Source: Colimorpha sp964483145 (GTDB lineage: Bacteria; Bacteroidota; Bacteroidia; Bacteroidales; P3). From it: a stretch of 60,594 nt of DNA. Each line of letters starts with the position of its first letter. The stretch's first letter is position 1. The notes beneath the pieces are model-generated. The model was given only the letters and a program-made list of their open reading frames with translations. It was not told the DNA's origin and searched no databases. Shown piece by piece: positions 52,863-60,456 of this stretch. The position numbers and the translations under genes were made by a program. The stretch lies in assembly GCA_964483145.1 (NCBI GenBank), contig CAZAAK010000003.1, forward strand, positions 1-60,594, read 5' to 3'.

Positions 52863-54047
52863 CTAATACGAATGCTTATGCTTGAAGATTATGTTGTTCA
52901 CAATCCCCCAAAAATATCTCCAATCTGTTCTAAATGGATGCTCCAGATAGGCCTCGCAGTATCTTTTCTCCGATTTTTGGATTTCCTCCAAGGTCTCTGG
53001 CTGGACTTTTTCATAGTACAGCGGTGGGAGCAATCCAGGCTTGGTCTTGATGCGCAACGCTTGCATCTCGGGGGTATATAGGCTAAAGTATTGCCTCGAT
53101 AAAGGCCTCACTCCTACCAGTTTCATCTCGCCTTTCAACAGATTCACCACCATCGGTAGCTCGTCCAACCAGGTTTTCCTCAATATCCCACCTAGTACAG
53201 TCACGCGGTAATCGTGATAGAACTTGCCCGCTTTGCCCAGCTTGCGGTGCTTATAGACATACTCCTGCAAATATTCGCTGTAGGAGTACATCGTGCGGAA
53301 TTTATACACCGTGATAATCTTCCCGTTTTCCCCAACACGCTGCAACCTGGCTATCGGCGAGGAGCTAGGAACTCCCTCTGTCACCGGTTCTTTCACCTTC
53401 CGAGCGATCACTCTAAACTCTCCGTGAGCCGTGTTTTCGTACACCACCTCAAAACCTGCACGGTATATCCTCCCCAAAACCTCTACTCGGTGGAAAGTTC
53501 TGTTACAACCTTTGGTTGCAGCAAAATACAGTTTTTTGGTCAACTTCAACTTCGGGCACACCCGATGCCACAAATAGTGCATCGCGTACAGGACTCTATT
53601 CCATGGCTTCGGGTAACGCTTGTACAGCACCGCCTTTTTCACCGAGGAGGTGCGGCAACAACAGACCAAATACCCACCTGTTTCCATGTTCCGATTGCAG
53701 TTCGACAAGAAAACATCCACCTCATACACCGTGTTTAGCGGCCGCTGCACAAAGACGGCATGGTACTGCCCCCCGTCTGCTCGGGGTCTGATAGGGTCGC
53801 CCCCGTTGTGGCGCAAACTCCACACTAGCGACGACGGCGCGAACTCCACCCGGTGTTCCATAAACCACAGGTACACCTGCTTTAGGGGCAAACTCTCCAC
53901 TTCGACAAAGGCCCTCCGCACATCATCGTCCTCTATCTCATCTGCTTGCAAATCATTGCAACCCTCGCTCCCTTGCTCAACAAATTCCTTGCCGGGGAAA
54001 TAATACTGCCCCTTCAAAGGATCCAATGGAAATAGCGGCTTCTTCAT
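52863..54047 (-). CDS. Atypical bacterial sugar transferase with replaced N-terminus
   Basis: 394 aa. The last ~150 residues are the catalytic part of the undecaprenyl-phosphate sugar phosphotransferase family: VYKFRTMYSYSE at 249-253, WLDELPMVVNLLKGEMKLVG and VRPLSRQYF. The family's membrane hairpin before KFRTM (KRxxD and a re-entrant helix) is absent, with SSSPIARLQRVGENGKI instead. The N-terminal 220 residues include a methyltransferase-like end (GRIYRAGFEVVYENTAHGEF). It would be the initiating transferase of the repeat unit, but how it meets the membrane is unclear. Second gene of the locus, overlapping upxY by 4 bp. Confidence 0.75.
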   Translation of the reverse strand: MKKPLFPLDPLKGQYYFPGKEFVEQGSEGCNDLQADEIEDDDVRRAFVEVESLPLKQVYLWFMEHRVEFAPSSLVWSLRHNGGDPIRPRADGGQYHAVFVQRPLNTVYEVDVFLSNCNRNMETGGYLVCCCRTSSVKKAVLYKRYPKPWNRVLYAMHYLWHRVCPKLKLTKKLYFAATKGCNRTFHRVEVLGRIYRAGFEVVYENTAHGEFRVIARKVKEPVTEGVPSSSPIARLQRVGENGKIITVYKFRTMYSYSEYLQEYVYKHRKLGKAGKFYHDYRVTVLGGILRKTWLDELPMVVNLLKGEMKLVGVRPLSRQYFSLYTPEMQALRIKTKPGLLPPLYYEKVQPETLEEIQKSEKRYCEAYLEHPFRTDWRYFWGIVNNIIFKHKHSY

Positions 54048-54565
54048 TGTTTGACAACTTCTAAAAACTGCGGGTGAATGTACGTTGTGGCCACAGCTGC
54101 TATTCCCCGTATGCTCACCACCAACCGGCGGTCCTTCTTTATCCTCTTTATGTGGCCTTCCGCCCCTCTAAAGGGCCCTTCTGTCACTCTCACTAGGTCC
54201 CCACAGTGATATTCCGGCTTGTCGTCCCCTAGGTATGTCAACCCCTGACTGCCAGCCGAACAAACAAAGACGAACACTTCCATCTCCTTCTCTGGTATTG
54301 GGGTGGGCTTGTGGGTGAATGGGTCTCTGTAAATCCTAAACCTACCAAAATTGTCCTGTTCGAATTTCTTCAGATACTCCTCCTCCACTCGAAAGAAAGC
54401 CAACGAGGCAACCACATCTGGGATAAAATACTCTACCTTATCCTCAACCAATCGTTCCTTCACTGGTTGCATACGATTATAATACACTTTTGCAGCGTAC
54501 CACCTCTTCTTTGTACCACCTTCTCTCAACGTCAAAGTATACCGCCCTATATCGCCAACCTCCAT
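54044..54565 (-). CDS. upxY: UpxY-family transcription antiterminator
   Basis: 173 aa NusG-like protein. An N-terminal NGN domain (KKRWYAAKVYYNRMQPVKER) and a C-terminal KOW domain (HCGDLVRVTEGPFRGAEGHI) are clear. In Bacteroides, UpxY proteins are encoded first in capsule operons and prevent premature termination in the leader of their own operon. The same placement here, ahead of 24 kb of same-strand genes, supports that role. No UpxZ-like inhibitor is nearby. The leader upstream has a promoter box at 54750-54757 and a hairpin. Confidence 0.9.
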   Translation of the reverse strand: MEVGDIGRYTLTLREGGTKKRWYAAKVYYNRMQPVKERLVEDKVEYFIPDVVASLAFFRVEEEYLKKFEQDNFGRFRIYRDPFTHKPTPIPEKEMEVFVFVCSAGSQGLTYLGDDKPEYHCGDLVRVTEGPFRGAEGHIKRIKKDRRLVVSIRGIAAVATTYIHPQFLEVVKQ

Positions 54566-54610
54566 TGGCTCATGCTTACTTACTTGTTTATGATTACTTC
54601 TCTCCCTCCC

Positions 54611-54627
54611 CCGTACAAAAAGTACGG
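54611..54627 (-). promoter_or_regulatory. Leader hairpin of the UpxY locus
   Basis: CCGTAC (54611-54616) and GTACGG (54622-54627) pair around a 5-nt loop in the ~180-nt transcribed leader upstream of upxY. RfaH/UpxY-type antiterminators are loaded through elements in the leader, so this is a candidate recruitment or pause site. It has only a 6-bp stem and no downstream T run. Confidence 0.4.
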
Positions 54628-54749
54628 AGCTCTTGGAGGATTCACCGGCACAGCCGATCTTTACCTACGCCCGCCCCTATCCAAGGGCTAAAACGTAATC
54701 CACCTATTTCGTGTGTCATAATATCGTGCCACACGACCGTTTCGAATTG

Positions 54750-54757
54750 CAAAGGTA
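54750..54757 (-). promoter_or_regulatory. -7 box of the UpxY locus
   Basis: TACCTTTG on the minus strand, about 185 bp before the upxY ATG, matches TAnnTTTG. The -33 region is T-rich (TTTTAATTTCG) rather than exact TTG. It is the only good box upstream of the locus, so one promoter may drive 24 kb. No invertible promoter repeats are seen around it. Confidence 0.5.
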
Positions 54758-54799
54758 GCTATTTTTTCGAAATTAAAAGGATTTTTTTTACATTTTTTA

Positions 54800-54809
54800 C
54801 CCCCCCCCC
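54800..54809. repeat. C10 homopolymer tract
   Basis: Ten consecutive C on the plus strand, between the UpxY promoter and the terminator of the metallopeptidase gene. It is in non-coding DNA, so any length change would not alter a protein. Confidence 0.7.
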
Positions 54810-54828
54810 ACAAAGCAACTCAAAGCAA

Positions 54829-54869
54829 ACAAGTCGCCCCCCGGATTTTTCAACCGGAAAGCGACTTGT
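54829..54869 (-). terminator. Terminator-like hairpin after the metallopeptidase gene
   Basis: ACAAGTCGC (54829-54837) and GCGACTTGT (54861-54869) form a perfect 9-bp stem enclosing a CCGG/CCGG pair. It starts 31 bp past the stop codon at 54901. On the minus strand TTTGCTTTG follows rather than a continuous T run. Confidence 0.6.
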
Positions 54870-54900
54870 CGATGGCTGATTTTTACTGTTTTACATACCT

Positions 54901-56553
54901 TTACTTGGCAAGACCAAGAACTTTCAGACCCTGGTTGTAAACAATGTCGCGGGGGATATTGTTCTGCCCGATAAGGTCGAGGTCTTTTTGCAAATCTTCG
55001 CGCACTTTGCCGTTCTCGGCAGCATATTTCTTGGCAAAGTCGTACATTCCCTCGCCTTCCACCTGCAGAATTTGGGCAGCCCAACTGCGCATGGCAGCGT
55101 CCATCTTCTCTACATCCACCACATACTTACCCTGCTCGTTGCGGGAGAAAGCGCCATGGTCCTGCAGATAATTGAAGCACATCATATTGGCTATTCCGTG
55201 AGCCTCCGTGGCGCCAAAGCGCACACTACGCAGGATGCCGGCAATAAAGGTCACAAAAGCGTCTTCCTTCGTGCAGTTTGTAATCTCACCTTTCTCAATT
55301 AGGCTCGTTGTCAAGAACAAGCCGCAGATATCGGCCTTGGCCTCTTCCCAATTGCTGTACTGGTTACCCAAAGCCTTGCGCATGCTCTCGCCCTTGGTTA
55401 CAGTGTTTTTGATACCTAGGCCATGTGCCACTTCGTGAAAACATACATTACTAAAGAAAGCATTGAAGTTCACATTTTTGACCTGCTCATCGCAAATCAA
55501 TAACTGCGAAATAGGCACCACCATTCTGTCGAATTTGGCCTTCATGGCATTCTTCAGTTGCAAACGGCGGGCGCCCTTGGTTTGGTGTATGCGCTCATCG
55601 TTGGGCAGGTTGATGGCTATGGTCTTTGAGGCCGCATTGCAGTCACCCGCATAATAAACGACATCATAAACATTCAGGTCGCTAGCAGCACCCTTTAAGG
55701 CGGGTTTGTACTTTGCCTCGCAAGGCAGCTCGCTCTGCAATTGGGGCAACATACCAACAAACTTGGCTAAGTCGTTGCTCCACTGCACATCTTTCACCAG
55801 CACAAACGATTCGTAACTAGTTTTGTTGCCGTACAGATAGTCATCGTAGTTTTCAATTGGACCTACCACAAAGTCCAAATTGCTGTTCTTCATATCCATC
55901 CAAGCCAAGTCGCTCTTGTAATAGTCGTCCGTCATCAAAGCCTTGCGGCGCTCGGTCAAGTACTTCTTCATGCCTTGATTGTCAGCCAGTTCAATAGCCA
56001 CTCCCATCAAGCTGTTCACTTTGGCCAGTCTGTCGGCATATTCCACATGATAAGGAACCACCTTCAGCGCGCCGTTTTCGTCGCGGCGAATCACTGTGTA
56101 TTGGCTTTCCTTCTCGGGGTCAGCCAAAGCCTCATACTCCTCTGAGGTCATATCCAACGGGTAGAAATTGCAGCCGGCAGGGCGCTCGCCAAAACCAGGG
56201 ATAAAGGGCTTCTCCTCGCCCAAACGATCCCAAGCGCCATACTGTATCATGGCAAAGGCCTTTACGGCAGGGTCACTTAGCGTGTCAAGCACCTTGCGGT
56301 TCTCGGGCCCAAAATACTGGTCCCAATACAGGTCGTCCATTACATCGGCAATTTCGATAAAAACGCCTAACAACTGTTTCTCTCTATCACTCAAGCCATT
56401 AATTAAGCCCGATGTCAAATCGACCTTTGCATACTCTTCAACCTTGAGCTGAATTTCCGATTTTTGATCCATTGTTTCCCCTGTTTTGTTGCGGTTACAC
56501 CCCACCGTAGCAAGCATGGCAAGGCCCATTACAAAAATAGATAACCTTTTCAT
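54901..56553 (-). CDS. M49-like zinc metallopeptidase lipoprotein
   Basis: 550 aa from the ATG at 56553, beginning a lipoprotein signal (LSIFVMGLAMLATVGC). The zinc motif is HEVAHGLGIKNT (HExxH), with a second metal ligand likely in WEEAKADICGL. This is related to the dipeptidyl-peptidase III (M49) clan, but it has HExxH rather than the classical HExxGH. It probably degrades short peptides outside the cytoplasm, which suits an amino-acid fermenter. It has its own promoter box 43 bp upstream and a hairpin downstream, and is monocistronic. Confidence 0.75.
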   Translation of the reverse strand: MKRLSIFVMGLAMLATVGCNRNKTGETMDQKSEIQLKVEEYAKVDLTSGLINGLSDREKQLLGVFIEIADVMDDLYWDQYFGPENRKVLDTLSDPAVKAFAMIQYGAWDRLGEEKPFIPGFGERPAGCNFYPLDMTSEEYEALADPEKESQYTVIRRDENGALKVVPYHVEYADRLAKVNSLMGVAIELADNQGMKKYLTERRKALMTDDYYKSDLAWMDMKNSNLDFVVGPIENYDDYLYGNKTSYESFVLVKDVQWSNDLAKFVGMLPQLQSELPCEAKYKPALKGAASDLNVYDVVYYAGDCNAASKTIAINLPNDERIHQTKGARRLQLKNAMKAKFDRMVVPISQLLICDEQVKNVNFNAFFSNVCFHEVAHGLGIKNTVTKGESMRKALGNQYSNWEEAKADICGLFLTTSLIEKGEITNCTKEDAFVTFIAGILRSVRFGATEAHGIANMMCFNYLQDHGAFSRNEQGKYVVDVEKMDAAMRSWAAQILQVEGEGMYDFAKKYAAENGKVREDLQKDLDLIGQNNIPRDIVYNQGLKVLGLAK

Positions 56554-56595
56554 ATACAATAATTTTAATAATGTTTGCCAAAAAAAGTTTCCATG

Positions 56596-56603
56596 CAAAT
56601 ATA
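56596..56603 (-). promoter_or_regulatory. -7 box of the metallopeptidase gene
   Basis: TATATTTG on the minus strand, 43 bp before the ATG at 56553, fits TAnnTTTG. It is back to back with the plus-strand tRNA promoter, sharing the A/T-rich stretch between 56604 and 56634. Confidence 0.45.
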
Positions 56604-56612
56604 CATTTTTTT

Positions 56613-56642
56613 TTGCTATTTCAAGAAAAAGCAGTACCTTTG
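56613..56642 (+). promoter_or_regulatory. Promoter of tRNA-Ser, TTG-N19-TACCTTTG
   Basis: TTG (56613-56615), 19 bases, then TACCTTTG (56635-56642), a full match to the Bacteroidetes consensus. Transcription would start about 46 bp before the tRNA. Confidence 0.65.
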
Positions 56643-56695
56643 CAACCGATTTCGCCTTAGGGTTGCCCCCTTGCAGGTGAATGTCGCTAACCCAC

Positions 56696-56783
56696 GGAAA
56701 GGTGCTCGAGTGGTTGAAGAGGCCCGCCTGGAAAGCGAGTAAGCGTTAAAAGCGCTTCAAGGGTTCGAATCCCTTCCTTTCCG
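56696..56783 (+). tRNA. tRNA-Ser (anticodon GGA)
   Basis: 88-nt class II tRNA. The acceptor arms are GGAAAGG and CCTTTCC with discriminator G. The anticodon loop is CTGGAAA with anticodon GGA for UCC/UCU codons. The long variable arm is GTAAGCG ... CGCTTC, and the T loop is TTCGAAT. The anticodon stem has one C-A mismatch (CCCGC/GCGAG). The CCA end is not encoded directly after the discriminator. Confidence 0.93.
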
Positions 56784-56792
56784 CATCCAACC

Positions 56793-56823
56793 AAAGCAAG
56801 GTGTATCGCGCCTTGCTTTTTTT
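56793..56823 (+). terminator. Terminator of tRNA-Ser
   Basis: AAAGCAAGG (56793-56801) and CCTTGCTTT (56811-56819) form a 9-bp stem with a 9-nt loop, followed by a run of T residues. It lies 10 bp after the tRNA. Confidence 0.85.
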
Positions 56824-57120
56824 ATGTCTGCAGCGCCTGTGACTGTGATGCCTACCACAGGAATACCTTTACCCCATCACTAAGGCAACATGCAACGGCA
56901 CGGCCATAAGTACTCGATATCCAACAACTCCTAGCAAAACATACCCTACGGATGCCCTGAACCCACTTCCTAGTCCGCTTTGCACATGCTAGGCTTGTGC
57001 GAAATTTTTGCATAGTAATTTGCATAGTAAATGGAATAATACCTATCGGCCTTGTATACAACCGACAACGACAGGTACCTGCCATAGGGAGGAGCAAGGG
57101 AAGGTTATGGGTAACTTCGT
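56824..57120. other. Non-coding stretch before palindrome B
   Basis: No credible gene; small frames on the minus strand show no recognisable protein. The end of the stretch, TATGGGTAACTTCGT, is the same flank seen next to copy A of the palindrome at 23163-23176. Confidence 0.5.
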
Positions 57121-57240
57121 TATTTAGTTTACCTTTTATTTAGCTTTCTTTTACATTTTGTTTACCTTTTATTTAGCTCACATAAACAAAAGGTAAAAGA
57201 AAAGTAAGAGAAATGTAAACAAAGGGTAAACAAAAAGACA
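57121..57240. repeat. Large palindrome, copy B
   Basis: Imperfect arms of about 51 bp (starting GTTTACCTTTTATTTAGC on the left, ending GTAAACAAAGGGTAAAC on the right) are reverse complements with scattered mismatches. The words TTTACCTTTT(A/G)TTTAG and TTTCTTTTAC are shared with copy A, as is TATGGGTAAC(C/T)TCGT on the left flank. After the element, (A)ATAGG(C/T)T occurs at similar distance in both. Confidence 0.7.
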
Positions 57241-57513
57241 AATCTTCGAATAGGCTAGCCACACCCACTTTGAACTTTTCAATAGACCTATATCACACTA
57301 TTTGGGTATCAAACATGGGCCTAATGTCCTGCCACACAACGCTACATTACCCCTCGCCCTATGTTTATTATCGGGTAGCCACGCATTGCCACATCGACTA
57401 CTCCAATAGTTTCGGAAGATTTCAACTGCTTAACCGGCCAACCTACTACACCTGATTAACCGACCGGCCAATCTTATCCACGCAGTTTTTTTCTCCGTTT
57501 TACACTTTTTTTG

Positions 57514-57521
57514 TATTTTTG
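57514..57521 (+). promoter_or_regulatory. -7 box of the glycosyltransferase/asparagine-synthase pair
   Basis: TATTTTTG fits TAnnTTTG and lies 76 bp before the ATG at 57598. The first open frame begins before this box, so the box also supports the later start. Confidence 0.45.
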
Positions 57522-57597
57522 CAAACCGAAAAGTGCACGAGAACAAAAGCCAGGAGAGAGTAAAACGGATGAGAAATACAACTTCAGAAACCTAACA

Positions 57598-58668
57598 ATG
57601 AACATATTGTATCTTATTGGAAGTTTGGGAAACGGAGGTAAGGAACGGTTGGTACGCGATGTAATGGAAATGCGCAACAGTCTCCCCTACCGAGCTTGGT
57701 GTGTCTGTCGCAAAGAGCCTGCCCAATGCAACGGTGCGATATTAATGCCTTCCCGCAGAATTTTCCATTTCCTACGCAGTTTGCGCAAGATGGTACGTTC
57801 CAACCAGATACAACTTATTCATGCGCAGAGTGCCTTCGATGCCAGTTTGGCCAGTTTGGCCACACTCGGATTGGGCACGCCTGTGGTGCAGACATTCCAT
57901 AGCTACGAGTTTGCCACCAAAATCCGCTTTAGGTTGATGGAACGATTTGCCTTCGGCCTATGCACCCGATCGGTCTTTGTCAGCAGAGAGCAGATGCAGC
58001 ATTTTGCCACCATCCACCGACTTACCCTGCAACAGCAACGCAAACAGGCGTTGGTTTACAACGGCGTCAACTTCTCCCGCTTTCCACTCACCATACGCAA
58101 ATCTAACCCAAGGTTGCAAATGGCCATGGTTGGTAATTTTGTGCCAGAAAAAAATCAACTGTTCGTGTTGGAATTTTTGGAGGATTTGAACGCGCAGAAC
58201 GTTGATTTTGAATTTTACTTCATTGGCGAACGCAAGCCACAATTCCCGTTGTGCTACGACCGTTGCATAAAATACTGCGAGCAGAAAGGGCTCAGCAACA
58301 AGGTTCATTTTTTGGGCAAGCGTGAGGATGTTCCCCAACTGTTGGAAAAGATGGATGCCTTCGTCTACTGCTCTCGCAGCGAAACTTTCGGCCTTGCCGT
58401 AGTGGAGGCCATTGCTACAGGTCTGCCAGTCTTTGTGAACGACCTACCGGTCTTTGGGGAGATTACGCAAGAAGGCCGTCTTGCCACCCTTTACGCCACC
58501 GATAATTTGCAGCAACTCTGCGACAAGTTCGCGCACTTCCTGTCGCATCACCAGGAGAGCAACAGTCTTGCAGCAGAGAGTGCCCGGGAGATACGCAACG
58601 CTTATTCCATTCTAGCACATACCAACAATTTGTATTCACTGTATTCACAAATAATCGCAAAAAAATGA
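57598..58668 (+). CDS. GT4-family glycosyltransferase
   Basis: 356 aa from the ATG at 57598, where the GT-B fold begins (MNILYLIGSLGNGGKERLV). The donor-site motif is SRSETFGLAVVEAIATGLPV with E-x7-E, and ALVYNGVNFSRFPL is typical of the family. It is separate from the polysaccharide locus, on the plus strand, and overlaps the asparagine-synthase-like gene by 4 bp (ATGA). The pair probably adds or modifies a sugar on some envelope glycan. Confidence 0.85.
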   Translation: MNILYLIGSLGNGGKERLVRDVMEMRNSLPYRAWCVCRKEPAQCNGAILMPSRRIFHFLRSLRKMVRSNQIQLIHAQSAFDASLASLATLGLGTPVVQTFHSYEFATKIRFRLMERFAFGLCTRSVFVSREQMQHFATIHRLTLQQQRKQALVYNGVNFSRFPLTIRKSNPRLQMAMVGNFVPEKNQLFVLEFLEDLNAQNVDFEFYFIGERKPQFPLCYDRCIKYCEQKGLSNKVHFLGKREDVPQLLEKMDAFVYCSRSETFGLAVVEAIATGLPVFVNDLPVFGEITQEGRLATLYATDNLQQLCDKFAHFLSHHQESNSLAAESAREIRNAYSILAHTNNLYSLYSQIIAKK

Positions 58669-60353
58669 GTGGCATTTATGGTACACTACGGCAATACTCA
58701 CACGAGGAGCTTAGCCGAAAAACAACCCAATTGAAGTACCGCGGCCCCGTACAGGTTTTGGACACACACTCGCGCGGACTGGCTGCTGTGATGGACGGTT
58801 CGTTTTACAATCAGTCAGCACTCGACTTGTTGAACCTCTACAGCCAACACGGTGTGGAATGCTTGCAGCAACTCAACGGCGACTTTGCCTTTGTTATCTA
58901 CAACCCTGAGAGCCAACAGATTTTTGGTGCTGTAGACCGCATCGGATCAAAACCCCTCTACTATTCGCTTGAAAACGGTTTCGAGTTTTGCTCACACCTA
59001 TTGCCCTTGTGTATTGGCAACAGCTATTCAGTGGACCCCTATGCTCGCCAATGCTATTTTTCCATGCAGTATGTTCCTGCCCCCAATAGTATAGTCAAAG
59101 AGATACACAAAATGGCTGCAGGCGAGTACTTTATATATAATGTTGCCGATGGTAGTTTCAGCACTCACCCATATTGGGACCTTTACGCCAACACCCAACA
59201 ACAGCATGCACCCAAAAGTTTTGACGAGGCCGTGAATGTATGCGACAAGCTAATTGACGAGGCCGTGAAAATACGCATGCAAGGAGAATCCAAATACGCG
59301 CTCTTCCTCTCTGGCGGAATCGACTCCTCGCTAGTCTCCGCCTATGCCCGCCGCTATGCCGACTGCAAAGCCTATTCCGTCAGCTTCAACGAAAGCGCAT
59401 GGGACGAAAGTTCCTATTCGTCACAAGTCGCCAAACATTTGGGCATCCCGTGCGAGAAACTGCTTTTTTCCTTTAGCGATGCCACTAAAATTCTCACCGG
59501 CTTGCAAAACTACTACGACGAGCCAATCGGCGACGCCTCCATGTTGCCGACATCGTTCTTGTGCGAACAGGTCGGCAAACAGGCCCCGCAAGCGCTCTGC
59601 GGCGATGGCGGTGATGAGGTGTTCTTCGGCTACCCTCGCTACCTGCGCTATGCCAAACGTCAGAAAATTTACAATACGCCAAAGATTGCGCGTAAAGCGG
59701 TAGCGGCTCTCTTGGACCTTTGTGGCAAAAAACGCGAGGCCATCTCGCTACGGCTCAACGATGTGCAAACACTCTATATCAACCGCCGCAAATACAATCC
59801 AGCCGAACTTTTTGACGCCCTAAGAGTCCAACAGTCGATACCGCAGTGCAAATACCTCTACCAAAACAAGGAGGCCATGCGGGCCTTCAACGACTTTGAC
59901 ATCAAGTCGGTGCTACCCTACGAACTATGCGTCAAGATGGACCGCGCCGCCGCCCGAGGTTCCATTGCTACCCAAGCTCCTTTGCTGGACTACAGGTTGT
60001 TGGAATATTCCAGAATTATTCCCTCGACAATTCTCTACAAACCCGAAATGGGGCAAAAGAGCATCCTGCGCCAACTTCTATACCGCGAAGTGCCACAGGA
60101 ACTCTTTATGCGTCACAAGCGAGGTTTTGGCGTACCCATCAACAACTGGTTCCGAAGTGGGCTAAAAGACTACCTCATCGACACCATTACCCCCACCAAC
60201 GCCAAACTATTGCCGGAATATGATGCATCCGAATTGCTGCAGATGCGCGACAGCCACATCTCTGCCACCGCCGACTATGCACCTTTTCTTTGGTTGGTGG
60301 TGAACTACATCGAGTGGTACAAACTGTTCCATGAATTGACTTCAAGAAATTAG
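58665..60353 (+). CDS. Asparagine synthase homolog without catalytic Cys
   Basis: 562 aa. The synthetase domain is intact with the PPi loop LFLSGGIDSSLVSAYA (residues 216-221) and CGDGGDEVFFGYPRYLRY. The N-terminal glutaminase domain is not: the normal start MCGI reads MSGI, so the nucleophilic Cys is Ser, and about 50 residues after RGP are missing compared with AsnB. It therefore should not use glutamine in the usual way. Related enzymes in glycan loci amidate sugar uronic acids. It is translationally coupled to a GT4 gene, supporting such a role. Free ammonia use is an alternative. Confidence 0.8.
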   Translation: MSGIYGTLRQYSHEELSRKTTQLKYRGPVQVLDTHSRGLAAVMDGSFYNQSALDLLNLYSQHGVECLQQLNGDFAFVIYNPESQQIFGAVDRIGSKPLYYSLENGFEFCSHLLPLCIGNSYSVDPYARQCYFSMQYVPAPNSIVKEIHKMAAGEYFIYNVADGSFSTHPYWDLYANTQQQHAPKSFDEAVNVCDKLIDEAVKIRMQGESKYALFLSGGIDSSLVSAYARRYADCKAYSVSFNESAWDESSYSSQVAKHLGIPCEKLLFSFSDATKILTGLQNYYDEPIGDASMLPTSFLCEQVGKQAPQALCGDGGDEVFFGYPRYLRYAKRQKIYNTPKIARKAVAALLDLCGKKREAISLRLNDVQTLYINRRKYNPAELFDALRVQQSIPQCKYLYQNKEAMRAFNDFDIKSVLPYELCVKMDRAAARGSIATQAPLLDYRLLEYSRIIPSTILYKPEMGQKSILRQLLYREVPQELFMRHKRGFGVPINNWFRSGLKDYLIDTITPTNAKLLPEYDASELLQMRDSHISATADYAPFLWLVVNYIEWYKLFHELTSRN

Positions 60354-60416
60354 TCGGATTTTTGGGGTGGCGAAAAAGCAAAGACGATACCCTGCTCGGA
60401 GGCTGAGATGATATAA

Positions 60417-60456
60417 TAGGAACGACCTGGTAACTAGGTCGTTCCTACTTTTTTCT
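60417..60456 (+). terminator. Strong terminator, possibly bidirectional
   Basis: A perfect 12-bp stem TAGGAACGACCT / AGGTCGTTCCTA (60417-60428 and 60436-60447) with a 7-nt loop is followed by CTTTTTTCTT. It ends the GT4/asparagine-synthase operon. The stop codon of the convergent minus-strand gene (60445-60447) is inside the stem. Confidence 0.88.

Noticed and set aside
56852..57097. 81-aa minus-strand frame between the tRNA and palindrome B
   Set aside because: No family resemblance and no promoter or plausible start; probably chance.
22960..57240. Insertion sequences or phage genes
   Set aside because: No transposase, integrase or phage gene is recognisable; the only mobile-like signals are the palindromes.
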